Assembly (NCBI GenBank): GCA_964058805.1
Contig: CAXKVV010001362.1
Coordinates: 1 to 36,783, forward strand
From: Schoenoplectus triqueter
Taxonomy: Eukaryota > Streptophyta > Magnoliopsida > Poales > Cyperaceae
DNA length: 36,783 nucleotides
Direction: 5' to 3'
Numbering within the stretch: the first letter of the stretch is position 1; each line of letters begins with the position of its first letter. A program made the translations under genes and the position numbers. A model generated the notes under the pieces. That model was not told the origin of the DNA. It was given only the letters and a program-made list of their open reading frames with translations, and made no database searches. Below are positions 1-11,100 of this stretch, piece by piece.

Positions 1-485
1 TCGGGTTTAATGAGACACAAATAAAGTGTGCTGGGCTCATGCAAATGTTTGCTCCTTTTTAAAAACACCTCCAGCGCCAACTTATCCCTTATGTGCTTAG
101 CATCTCCCATTTGCACACAGATAGTTCTTCAGCTCCAAGTTACACCCATAAAAGCCCTTGATCAAATCCTGACCTTTGGATTTATCTGATTTTCTTTCTC
201 CAATTAATTTTAATAGATCCCTTCATCCAAAAATCATGAAAATTTCACCAAAATTCTCTAAAATCATGATGATCATCTCTGTATTTTCATATTCCATTTT
301 TACCCCTGTCTGCTTGTGCTAAAAAAATTCCATGATCAATAAAACCCTGTTTTATTCTTATAAAATCTCCATTTATCAGTTGTAGCTCAGTGTCTCTGCC
401 AAATAAATTCTCCTTGCAGAAACCACCCTAACTAAATACCAATTAGACTTATATTGATATTCATTAGGGTTTGATTTGATCAAAT

Positions 486-690
486 GCTGACTACTTATCA
501 GCAATTAATACAAATCTAGACTTGATCAGGTGGTTGCTCCCAGCTTTGGCACCTGATCAGTCTTGTGAAATTGATTTTCAATCCCTTAACATGAGGGTAA
601 TTTGGTCATAGAGCTGACTACTTATCAGCAATTGACACAAATTAAAGCATGGTTAGGTGGTTGCTCGCAGCTTTGGCACCAGGTCAGCCT
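486..690. repeat. Two ~78-bp direct repeats, 126 bp apart
   Basis: Copy 1 is at 486-563 and copy 2 at 612-690. Both start with gctgactacttatcagcaat, and both share a gtggttgctc.cagctttggcacc block followed by a gtcag-like end. They differ by scattered substitutions and small indels, so the duplication is old. It could be an internal duplication within a transposable element or regulatory leader. Confidence 0.75.
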
Positions 691-1395
691 TGAAAGCAAA
701 ATCACATTTGGAATTTCTCATGACTAGTTGCATCAAAATGCTAGCTTGGCATTGACACTATTCCATATAGTACAGGGATTGTACTGCTTCAGCTCCTTCC
801 TAGGGTTTGATCTTGGCTTTTTTTTTGTATTTCTTTCTTCAACCTTTCAGGGGTAAACATAGACATAACTAGAAGTATTTATATGAATTTTTACGAATTT
901 AAGTATAATTTATGAGGCCAAGAATTTTCAGCAACTTGTTTCAACAGCCATTTTCAACAATCATAGAATTTTATGCACTATTGTACGTGTTTGGAGTCAT
1001 CTCAATATGCCACTTGTTCAGTCCTTGAAATTAATTAAGAACACCAATTGATCCTCAGGGTGTGAAATTGATAAATTAAAGTAGGAATCAAATATGTAAG
1101 AAATTAAACTCGGGCTAAATTGAATTATCGGGCCATTAGGCTAATGAGGAGTTATAAAGAATTAAAAGTTAAAAGTGAAAAATAAATGGACTAAACCCAT
1201 GAGTAGGTCGAATTTGCAAAAGGAACTATTGGGCCGATATTTGATAATCAGGACTTAAATGATGGGACCTTATTGGGCTGATAATTGACCTTAATTAAAT
1301 TAACTTTAATTAGGCTAATAAAATTTAAAATAAGGTCTAATAATTAAAGGTCTTAAAATAATAAAAATAATTAATTAAAAAGATGACAAATTAAT

Positions 1396-1426
1396 TGACG
1401 CCGCCCCGAAAAGTTTGGCGGCGTCA
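1396..1426. repeat. GC-rich 10-bp perfect inverted repeat (hairpin)
   Basis: The arm tgacgccgcc at 1396-1405 is perfectly complementary to ggcggcgtca at 1417-1426, around an 11-nt loop. It stands out because the surrounding kilobase is very AT-rich. No T-run follows it and it has no obvious gene partner. Confidence 0.8.
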
Positions 1427-1735
1427 TGGACAAATGCATAAACTTAAAAAAGTGAAAAATGATTTTAATATCCATGTCAAATAAATGAAAATCCAAAAAG
1501 ATATAATAGTTTAGGAGACAGCCTATGATCCCGAACATTAAAACACCAACACAGTTTATTAAATTAAAAATGTTAATTTAAATTTGAATTTAATTGAGTC
1601 GCATTTAACTTTTTCTTTCTATTTTCATATAACATAATTTCTAATTTATAAAGAATATATTAATAGAAATAATTAAACCTAAATAGAAAATAATTAATAT
1701 TTATTAAAAATAATAATTAAAAATAATGATAATTA

Positions 1736-1935
1736 ATATTATATAATATATATTAATTAATTTTTTTATTTTTCATAATAAAAATAATAAAAAATATTAT
1801 AAAATATACATTAATTAATTTCTCTATTTAATAAAAAAATATTACAAATATATATTAATTAATTTCTCCATTTTCAATAAGAACAATATTAATTATATAA
1901 TATTATATATTAATCAATTTATCTATTTTTAAATA
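1736..1935. repeat. Degenerate AT-rich tandem repeat, about 4 units of 45-60 bp
   Basis: Each unit carries an atatta...tatattaattaattt core followed by a ctctattt-like block and an A-rich tail. The units vary in length and sequence. This is an ordinary decayed AT-rich satellite-like array. Confidence 0.55.
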
Positions 1936-2049
1936 ATTAATTATCCTAATTATAATTAAAATAATTAAATGATAACATTAAGTTAGCTTAGTTATTCTAA
2001 TAAAATTAAGTTAATTATATTAATCAAAATAAATATAATCTAAATACAA

Positions 2050-3565
2050 ACTTTAAATAATAATAACTACGGGTCAGAGACTTATATACCCTGATGTAAC
2101 CAGACCTAACATAAATAGAATACTCATAAATTTTATTTATTTTGACTTTATAGGTTCTCGAAATTATCTTGATGAGTCGACGATCGAGTACCACTCAGTA
2201 GCAAAAGTAGTAGGAAATTAGTGAAATATAAATTAAAACTAATTAAAAGTCTTAATCATAATATAAAATATAATTAAATTCATAATTGTACATACATAAC
2301 TTAATAGAAATGCTTAAGATATAATTACGATGATATTTACTAAGAAAGGATATAGTAGTTATAAAAATGATGATATAGATTGTAATTAGCCAGATTGATA
2401 TGCTGATCAAGTTAAACTTAGTCGAGTCATAATTAAATTAAATTAAGATTAGAATATACATATATCTATTTCTATGATTAGCATGTCATTAAGGAGCTCA
2501 AGTATAAGTTAAAAAATGAATATCCATATTTGGTGTGGGAGAGTGACAATACATGCTTAATTTCATAGTGAAAACACTTCTATTTATTATCAAGGAGTTA
2601 TACCGTGGTTACTGTAATTGTCACGGTTGACTTTATTTATGTTAGTGACTATTTTATCACTTTATATTTGTTTGTGATTGATTCATTTTCGGATAGTCTC
2701 CTTTAATTTGAATTATAGATGTATTGATAAAAATTAAGTCGTTGTTCATTTTCATTATAGTAAGGGGCTGTACGGGATAAATTAGGGATAGTTTTGCTCT
2801 GGTTGGCGCTCTCTTCTATAGAGCATGGGATGTGATTAGTTCTTTCTGAAAAGAATTTATCCCACAAGATCATTTGTATGATATGATAGTTTGTCTCCCA
2901 TACTACTATATTATAATATTTCAAAATTAATTATTTTTGGATTTATCCTTAATAAAAAATTTCATGGTATTTATGTATTGCATTTTTATAAACTCTTTCA
3001 TATTCTTTTTATACTATATTTAGTATATAATTAAATCAATTTAAATATTTAAATTAAAATTTTATGTTATGATATGTTATTATTATATCTGTTATAAAAT
3101 AAATTTTTAATGGGTTTAAGTTTAATCCTAGAGATTTATAATATCTTGGTGCTGGATCTAAAACCACACTGAGTGACTTGTCACTCACATTTCCACAGTG
3201 GTTGTGGGGTTTAGATTTAGAGCTAGATGACAGTCTGTAAGGATCGACTTTAAGAGATGTCCATGATTTTACTGTCGTTGTATTATTTTATTTTATTTTA
3301 TCCATTGGAGTTGTTAGGTAGTTATATTTGATTTGTGGATGCCCTTTCGACATCATCTATTTTGTATTATTTATTATTTTTTCTTTCATAAATCTTTGAT
3401 ATTCATTTATTTTTATTTATTTTTTGGCATTATAAAGAGACTTTTATTCTTTTATTGAGATAATTGAATGACTTGTGTATTTTTGAGTCTTACGTGTATG
3501 CGTGTCTTTGCGTACACGTGGCGGTTGTCATCCCCGAACATTATTCTTTTTGATTTGGGGTGTGA
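2050..3565 (-). mobile_element. Possible LTR or other repeat sequence, minus orientation
   Basis: Read on the minus strand this block starts with atcacaccccaaatc, like the tgtcacacccc starts of many plant LTRs. It contains a hairpin around 3160-3216 with a perfect palindrome at 3170-3187 (tgagtgac tt gtcactca). There is no coding potential. The abrupt change from integrase-like coding sequence to this non-coding block near 3560 suggests a junction between elements. I could not find the second end, a primer site or a partner LTR, so identity and boundaries are uncertain. Confidence 0.3.
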
Positions 3566-4290
3566 TATTGACTCCACTAGCATTCCATGTCTCTCCGCAT
3601 TAAGTTGTTGACCGACTCCACTTCACTCTCTGGAGGTGCCCGTGTAACATAATGCTGAAAGGGAGAAACTTTCAATGAACTATAATATGTTATATTATAT
3701 TAATATTCGGTCAATAATAGTCACTCATTCCACTTTTGAGTTGATTTTGCATCATACACTTTAGATAATTTTCAATATATTGTTTCACCCACTCAACCAT
3801 CTGACTGAGGGTGTTAAACTAAAGTAAGATTTTGTTCCGCCTTGAGCTTATCCATCACTCATTTCTAAAACTTACTTGTGAAAACTGCATCTCTATCGCT
3901 CACAATGTACAAGGGTAATCTATGTAATTTATATATATTATCCATGAAAATATTTGCTACATCAGTAGCTAAGAAGGGATGTGTGTGTGTGTGAGAGAGA
4001 GAGTGCATACTTGACGAATCTGTCCATAACTACAAAAATTATCATTTTACCCTCAGATTTAAGCAAACTCGTGATAAAGTCCATGCTGATGCATTGCCAT
4101 GCTCCTTCTGGTATAATTAAGGGTTGCAATAAATCAAGGCTTTTGACATTTCCAATTTTATTCATTTGACACACTTTACATATTTTTACATATCATGTAT
4201 TACATCATCTAATTTAGACCAAAAAGACTTTTTCATCTTTTGTACCTAACACACCTGAGTAACCTCTCAAACCTCATGCACTCTTAATAA
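3566..4290 (-). pseudogene. Integrase fragment of the Ty3/gypsy element
   Basis: Minus-strand translation gives a CQMNK remnant of the zinc-binding region, then the integrase-core block containing MDFITSL (canonical MDFI..L) at about 4060-4110. A later frame holds IVSDRDAVFTSKF, the second catalytic-Asp block, at about 3865-3910, followed by a HPQSDG remnant. Near 3570-3640 a degenerate VDQQL..R-like C-terminal stretch is visible. Stops and frameshifts interrupt every block, and a GT/GA dinucleotide run lies at 3981-4003. Confidence 0.82.
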
Positions 4291-4639
4291 TTTCTCCCTC
4301 CAATTGCCACTACTTCTAATATAAAGCCTCCCTTTGTATCTTAAGATGTCATTCACCTCACTATACAACTTTACCTCTTCACATTATTATTCTATCTTCT
4401 TTCTGATTTTATCTATTCATTGATCCCTAACATAACTTACAGTAATATCATTTACATTATCCGTTGAGGAATTAATTATAAAATTACTAATATTTTTCTC
4501 TCTCATCCTTCTCTCCTTCATAGTGCATCTGTCACCTTATTCTCAACTCCTCTTGTATATTCAATTGAATAATCAAGGCTGAATAATTTACATGGCCAGA
4601 ACTGAGGTTGTTGACATGACAGTTTTCAAAGTCTCAAAT

Positions 4640-5480
4640 GCTTCCTCAGCCTCATTACTCCAATTGAATACATCTTTTTTTTAAGTTGTTTAATGAGAGA
4701 TTTACTAGTTAACTCATAATTCTTTATAAATTTCCTATAATATTCAGTAAGTCCCAAGAAACCTCTCAGCTCTTTTACTATTTTAGGTCTGGGCCAGTTG
4801 ACCATTGCCTCGATTTTCCTTGAATCAGTGGCCACACCCTTTTCAAAGATTATGTGGCCTAGGTACTCTATTTGTGTAGTGCCAAATTCATATTTACTGA
4901 ACTTTGCATTCAACTTGTTCTTTTTCAGAATTTCTAGAACTTCTTTTACATGCATCTTATGTTCTTTAAGAGTTTAATTGTATATAAAAACATCATCGAA
5001 GAATATTAGTATATATATTTTTAACATTGGCTTAAACACATAATTCATCAGATTGGAAAGTAACAAGGGTGTTGCTTAATCCAAATGACATGACAATGAA
5101 TTCATAATGCCCACTATGAGTTCTGAATGCAGATTTACATTGATCTTCTTGCTTCATCCTAATTTGATGGTAGTCAGTCCTTAAGTCTATCTTTAAGAAG
5201 TACTTGGCACCCTTTAATTCATCTAGTAGATCATCTATTATAGAAATGAGATATTTTTTTCTTCACCATTTTAAAACTCAAATGTCAATAATTCACACAT
5301 AATCTCCAACTCTTATTTTTTTTCTTGACCAACAAAACTGATGAGGCAAAGGGACTACTAGACTGCCTTTGTAACAATTCTTCTATAATCTTTTCTATCA
5401 CAATTCTCTAAAAATAGAACCAATATAGCCTGAGATTTACTAGCTTTGAATTTAATATCAATGGTATTGTATGGTCATAA
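4640..5480 (-). pseudogene. Reverse transcriptase fragment of the Ty3/gypsy element
   Basis: Successive minus-strand frames show the SSPFASSVLLVKKK block (about 5320-5365), FLKIDLR..YHQIRM (about 5160-5210), [10 protein letters not shown] followed by MSFGL (about 5085-5140), and ILIFFDDVFIYN (about 4978-5013), which matches the catalytic YVDD box with both Asp retained. The open segment at 4626-4955 then carries KYEFG...EYLGHII and LRGFLGL.EYYRKFI, typical of the end of the gypsy RT domain. Stops occur between blocks. RNase H is not clearly recognisable downstream. Confidence 0.9.
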
Positions 5481-5879
5481 TTCCTTCTCGATGGTAAGAT
5501 AGTTGGATTAGTGAAAACATTCTCATATTTTAGAAATACCTCTTTTAAATCTGAGTGTATACTATTTATCCAATTTTCTCATTCCCCACAGTGAATATAT
5601 GAGTCAAAATTATCTCACTTTCGTTCTTCTTTTCCTTCTAAGTATTCACATGTCCTCCAAACAACTTAACCCATGTTGTTTCATCTTGTACTTGACAATT
5701 TAATATCCTTATCATATGTTTGAACTCAATGCAACCTTTTCTCCAATTAATTTTCATGGGTCCCAAGTTGGTAAGTCAATCCAACTCCAATATCAAGTCA
5801 TAGCTATAGTCATAATCATTGGTATCGGTTGCATTGTCTTGTGGTTGCCAACTTAAAGTATCATCAGGTTAACAAATGA

Positions 5880-5910
5880 GTGGATGCTTCCACTATCCAA
5901 TAATGCACAT
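5880..5910 (-). pseudogene. Retropepsin active-site remnant
   Basis: The minus strand encodes ALLDSGSIHSFV, the plant Ty3/gypsy protease active-site motif (LLDSGSTHSFI type, D-S-G catalytic triplet). It lies between the gag zinc knuckle and reverse transcriptase, as expected. The rest of the protease region is broken by stops. Confidence 0.8.
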
Positions 5911-6043
5911 ATAGGTAATTTTCTCATCTTTCCCTTGAACTTCATGATATTGATTGATTTGATGTCTTTTGAGTTGAACATTGTCATCACAGCCTCTTCT
6001 ATTTCCTCCTCTCCTTCAATCACCGACTTTTCCTTATCATTAT

Positions 6044-7265
6044 CTAATTCATTGGTCTCTCTACTTCTTTTTGAGTTTCAATCACATTCACTATTTGAGG
6101 TGCACACTTGTGATCTGGAAAATAATTCTTATTGCATTTATGGCATAGCTCTAAAGCTCTACCTCGCTTAAAAGTTATATTTCTACCCTTGAAGTTTGAC
6201 CGTCCCTCTTTATATGGCACCAACTCAGTATCAGTTGATGTATTGACTTCTTTATCCTTGATGAATTTCTTCTTATATGTTGGATATATGATCAAGGGTT
6301 GTTGCTTACTCACTCCTTTATACTTTCTTTGTTGTCCTTGAAAACTCATTTCATTTTTATTGGCAAAGTAAAAGGCTTCATTCAATTTCCTAGGATTGAG
6401 CACATCTACCAAGTGCTTGATTTCCTCTTTGAATCAACTAATAAACCTTTGAGTGAAAATTTTTTCTTTCAAATTAGGGTCATAGTACAAAAGTCTAGCT
6501 TTCACCTTATTAAATCTCCGAATGTACTCCTCTACTGTTTTCATTTGGTGTAATTTCTTAAATTCATCCATTGGATGCTTCACCACTGCCAGCTTGTACC
6601 TTGCATTGATCTCTTATAATAAAACTTCCTATGGAGGGGCTGATTCCTAATCAATACTAATCTGTACCACTCATTAAGTTCTTCTAAAAAATGCATGGCA
6701 GCCAACCTCATTTCATATATCTCGAACACTTGGTATATCTCAAAATAATACTCACAGTTCATTTGCCATTCAATCAGGCCACCCCCCTCATATCTAGGAA
6801 ATTCAACCCTTGGTAATCTGCATTGGTTTGTGTTAGCTTGTTGGTGTCTCCTCCCCCATTTCTCTCACAAAATTTTGCCCCTAGTTATACTCTTCTTCAT
6901 TTATTTTGAAGGTTTCGTTGCTTTGTATTCTTTGGAGCCCAATTGCATTCTTACTAATACCGAGATCGGTACCAGCTTTTGCCCCTTCTCTATCATCTGT
7001 TGTTGTGCTATTAGGTGGTTGCATAATAGACTTATTTCTATAACTGGTTCTTTATCTACTTGCATTTGCCACAACTTTTCCAACACCGAGAGTGTTTGGC
7101 CTACCTTCTCACTGACCATGGTTGTCATCCTCTCTTCTAGTCTCTTAATGGTTTCACGTATTTCTTGAACTAATTTCTCTATTTATTAGCTTGGATCTGA
7201 CTGTTCCGCCTCAATAAGTTATCCATCATTACATCTTGACTCAAGCTTTTAGTATGCTTGGCCAT
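6044..7265 (-). pseudogene. gag polyprotein fragment with zinc knuckle
   Basis: A plausible original start Met is at 7265. Further on, the minus strand shows a gag core (CEYYFEIYQVFEIYEMRLAA, about 6690-6755), then HLVDVLNPRKLNEAFYFAN (about 6360-6420), matching the L.EA..LA pattern of gypsy gag. A CCHC-like knuckle, CHKCNKNYFPDHKC, lies at about 6110-6150. Several stops break the frame between these blocks. Confidence 0.82.
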
Positions 7266-7356
7266 ATTTGCTATTTTTTGGTTTGTTTTTTATTCTTTTG
7301 TTTGAGATAAGATAGTAGATACGAGATAAATGATAATCAGGTCCGTGAATAATTGA

Positions 7357-7369
7357 TGCTTTGATATCA
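7357..7369 (-). other. Retrotransposon primer-binding site (initiator tRNA-Met type)
   Basis: Minus-strand tgatatcaaagca starts two bases after the end of the 5' LTR. It matches 10 of 12 positions of the standard TGGTATCAGAGC site complementary to plant initiator tRNA-Met. Its position next to the LTR fixes element orientation. Confidence 0.8.
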
Positions 7370-7371
7370 CT

Positions 7372-7863
7372 TGTTACAATCATAATCGAGTAATTGAGAT
7401 AAAATAGGAAGAAATAACAGATTGAACAAATACAAGGACCGCTGATACTAGCTAGACATCATGATAATTGATAAGATTAATTGTTCAGATACAAGATTCA
7501 TAACCCTAATTCATTATTCTCATCTTAAATACTCTAAAGCAAGAGACAAAATAATGAAAGATACAAAATAAAGCTTGTAAAAGTTGTCCCATTAAGCGTG
7601 CCGGTACCATCTCAGATGACAGTGTCAGCTCAATCCTACTGCAGCTTCATCCGAGTTATACTTCCTCTTCATCCGAGTATAGGACCACTTGCCCCCCTAT
7701 TGCTTGTCATTCACAGCTCAAGACCTCCTCTTCTTCTTTTTGGGCTTTGACTTGTTCAAATTCCTCAACGGCTACAGGCTGTGAGGGTTCTGTACCTGAC
7801 ATCTACCCGCCTACCCTGCTACCTGAGCTGATCCAAGTCCATTTGCGTTTGCAACGTGTAACA
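7372..7863 (-). repeat. 5' LTR of the Ty3/gypsy element (492 bp)
   Basis: On the plus strand the block opens with TGTTACA and closes with TGTAACA, so it has 7-bp terminal inverted repeats of the TG...CA type. The inner edge abuts the primer-binding site. A target duplication would start with aactt at 7864, but the partner cannot be tested because the other LTR is missing. A short acidic reading frame inside (7707-7802, minus) is probably chance. Confidence 0.72.
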
Positions 7864-8110
7864 AACTTAAATAACCGTCTCAAGTGGAGAAAAGAGCAGT
7901 TCGCCAGTTGCACAAAAATCCAAGATCCTCCCTTTTTTTCTATAAGCTTGCCAGAACCTGCCTAGAGAAGAGAAGTTACTCCTCTTCAGTCCCCTCCCTC
8001 CTACCTCTCTCTAAGAAAACGCACCACATTTTATTTACCCCACTCCGTCTCTCCCTTCCCTCCCTCCCTCCTTAATTCTTCTATTAGCCGATCATTATCA
8101 GTACTTTACC
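7864..8110 (+). promoter_or_regulatory. Presumed promoter-proximal region and 5' UTR of the CAMTA-like gene
   Basis: The 247 bp between the retrotransposon LTR and the CAMTA-like ATG end in a strongly pyrimidine-rich stretch (about 7980-8090, with ctccctccctcc), typical of plant 5' UTRs. I see no clear TATA box. If the LTR is a late insertion, the native promoter has been separated from the gene or the LTR edge now serves as one. This is inference. Confidence 0.45.
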
Positions 8111-11100
8111 ATGGAACAAGGTAACCTATCACCGGAAAAATCTCTTATTAAATCTTAATCGTGTTGTTTTCCTCTTATAAAGAAGTGTGATTATACCCAA
8201 CTGAATCGACTTCAAATTTTATTGCTTTCGGATCAGCAAAAGTAATCTTGTATTCTTGTTATAGTCTGGAAATGTTTCCATGGAAGATTTGAAATTGTTG
8301 TTTTTGTCAGAAATTTTTATTAGTTGTTGAAATTTTATTCCCGAGAGTATTAATATGTTTTGGTGAGATGATCGTGCTTTTGTCTTATCTATTATATAAT
8401 GGAGTATTAGTTGTATCTTTTCTATCGATAATCCAGTTTATGCAATTATGCTAATTTGGTTTGATAATGCGGTTTACTTTACATTTGAGACTGCCGGCAC
8501 CAATTAAAGTAACTTTTGTTTATTCCATCAAAGGGATGTGATAAGGTTGTCTTTTCTTAGCAATTTGATAGCTGCTTTACTCTGATCATTTTTCATTCTT
8601 GTTTTTTGTAAGTTGGGCAATTGTGAATTTTAGATACTTTTACCAATTCTACTGTTTCTATGGTTATTAATGCATGCAATTAGAAAAAGAACGTTTCTTT
8701 CTTTATAATTTTGTTTACATTTTTAGTGTTAATTTCTCTGACATCACAAATTATAATCATCTTTAGTTTATTCCCTTGAGATCAACTAAACTCTCATGCA
8801 GATGATATCCATACACATCAGGAACTTGATTTTTTATCTTACAAAAATGCATAATGTACAACAAATACGAGTGGTTATATCATCCAGGCGATTGAAACCT
8901 TTTAGTAATTGTGGATATCTTCATCCCCAAATTAGATTTGATTGAAAATTGTTCAATAGGCCAGTATACGATGAACAGTAGCAGGTATGCAGGTATGGGT
9001 GTATACAATGGAACAGTCCAGTGGCAAGATCACTGAAGCACTCCTTTTTAAACCAAATGGACACCTCCAATTTCAGGATATCACTTGACAAAGCTGATTG
9101 AAGATGCTCAAGTGCGTTGGTTGAACCCTCCAGAAGTTCTGTTTATTTTACAACATCATGAGCACATTGGATGGACTGACAAGACTCCTCATAAGCCGCC
9201 AAGTAAATTTCCCTTTTTACCGTTCACATCATATTTAGTTTACCAGGTAGTTTTGTCTTACTGGTAAAGTTTCGGACCATAACCTATAGCGCTGGTATGT
9301 TCATGTACTCGTTATATAATCAATCAAAGATGTGAGTAATCAACTCAAACACTTGAACCTCTCATGGTTAAAAAACAATTACTAAAAAAATATATAAATA
9401 AACAGAATTGCAAAATAATGCCTTAGTTAATCCTCTGGCTAACTAAAAGTAGCCCCGAAATGACTCTAATTGTGCAATTAAATGCAAAGGAGAGCAGAGA
9501 ATTCAAATTAGATGGGCAACAACACATTGTTGAGAAATGAACACTATCAAAGACCTGGGCTAAATTGGTAGTGAAACCTGCTAAGCTAATGCTTGCTGAG
9601 TTCTCTCTTGGAATAGTTCTTTTCTCTATTGAAAGGGCATTCTCAAAATGCATTTATATTGCAGATGGTTCATTGTATATCTTCAATAAGATGGTAAATA
9701 GGTACTTCCGCAATGATGGGCACTCATGGCAGAAATATGGAAGAACCCTAGCTGAAGGGCACAAGCGTCTCAAGGTCTTTCTCCCCTTCTATCATTCATT
9801 TATTTATTTTTATTTTTTTCATATATCGCCCCCCCCCCCTCCTCCTCCCCCAGTTTTACTTCTCAATAATCATCAAAGCTTGATATTTGCACCCATGAGC
9901 AGTATTGTCTTTCTGTGATACAGCAGATCCGTTTGGTGCCTATATTTTTAAAATTTTAAACCCGCCCTTCAAAAAAAAAAATTAAACCCTTTTTGTTTTT
10001 TACACCTTCTATTATTATGTCTCATGTTTTTTTCTAAGTGCATCTGATATCATGCAATAACTTTGAGTTTGTCTTCTGTCTAGTTGTACAGACTTCATTG
10101 GAGAGTCTTAGGTAGATCTCATCCCTTCACTTTAAATCAGGCATTCCCAATTTAACCCTGGCTTTTCTGACCGATTTTATGGATATGAAGTTACACTTGA
10201 TCTGATCTGTTCAAGTGAAGGAGTCAAACACAATCACGGTGACCATGTTCGACCTGCAATTTGATTCTGGTGAAACTTAAATTCAGGGCAAGGAACATTG
10301 AACTGACCTTAAAGCCCTTTCTTTCTGATTGTAGGTTGGTGATAGAGAGGCATTGACATGTTACTACACACAAGGAGACGAAAATCCACGCCTTCGCCGA
10401 AGAATTTTCAGGATGCTTGATCCGTAAGAGCTTATTGCTTAGTTAAAGTGAAAAGGGGAAATAAAAAAACTCATCAAAATTTCCCGCGGGTCAAAATCAA
10501 ATAAATGGAGCTCTCGAAAATTCTTATTTTACTTGATTTGAATTTGTCTAACGAGTATATTTGGAAAGTTCAATCCCTATGTGGGAGAAGGTTCAAAAGA
10601 GGAAAAAAAAAAGGAACCCAGTTGGTTTGACTTTCAAGCACTTTAGCACACATTAAGTTTGTTCTCTTTGCATTTCTGAGAAATATAAATTCTGATTTGC
10701 AGGGCTTATGATCATCTAGTTCTTGTCCAGTACAGAGAATTCTCAGAGGTTGCCCCCCCCCCCCCCCCCAATTTTATAAATTCATGCACACTATTTTCAA
10801 GAACTCTTAGCTGAGTTATTTGTATTATATGCGGCTATGCGCTACAGTATTAGTTTTCTGCTGTTTATGTCCAGCTTCAATATTGTTTGGTAAGGAGAAA
10901 ATGAAGTCAAAATTTTGAGATCCAGGGCATATCAGCTTTACACTTTATAAGACATGCTAACCTTTTTGACAATGTCCCAAAAAGCTGTTTGATGCATTCT
11001 ATCATCTCCATTCAGGGAATATCCTCTCCGAGCCAGGTCTTTAACTACTCTAGACTATCTTACTCAACTCCACCCCAAAACAACAGAAGCGGCACCAACC

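Larger units (their letters stand above)
1..2050. other. AT-rich non-coding region, probable decayed repeat
   Basis: No open reading frame of note and no recognisable protein on either strand. The stretch contains a pair of direct repeats (486-563 and 612-690), a GC-rich perfect hairpin (1396-1426) and four degenerate copies of an AT-rich unit (about 1736-1935). Texture and repeats suggest decayed transposon sequence, but I could not assign a family. Confidence 0.5.
3566..7863 (-). mobile_element. Decayed Ty3/gypsy LTR retrotransposon, truncated at its 3' end
   Basis: On the minus strand the order is 5' LTR (7863-7372), primer-binding site, gag with zinc knuckle, aspartic protease, reverse transcriptase, then integrase. 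Integrase after reverse transcriptase is the Ty3/gypsy order. The coding frame is broken by many stops and frameshifts, so the copy cannot make its proteins. No 3' LTR is visible: integrase-like sequence ends near 3566 against an unrelated LTR-like block. A GT/GA microsatellite (3981-4003) interrupts the integrase region. The element sits immediately upstream of the CAMTA-like gene in the opposite orientation. Confidence 0.88.

Noticed and set aside
7707..7802. 31-codon acidic minus-strand frame (MSGTEPSQPVAV start)
   Set aside because: It lies inside the LTR and has no neighbouring exon; taken as chance.
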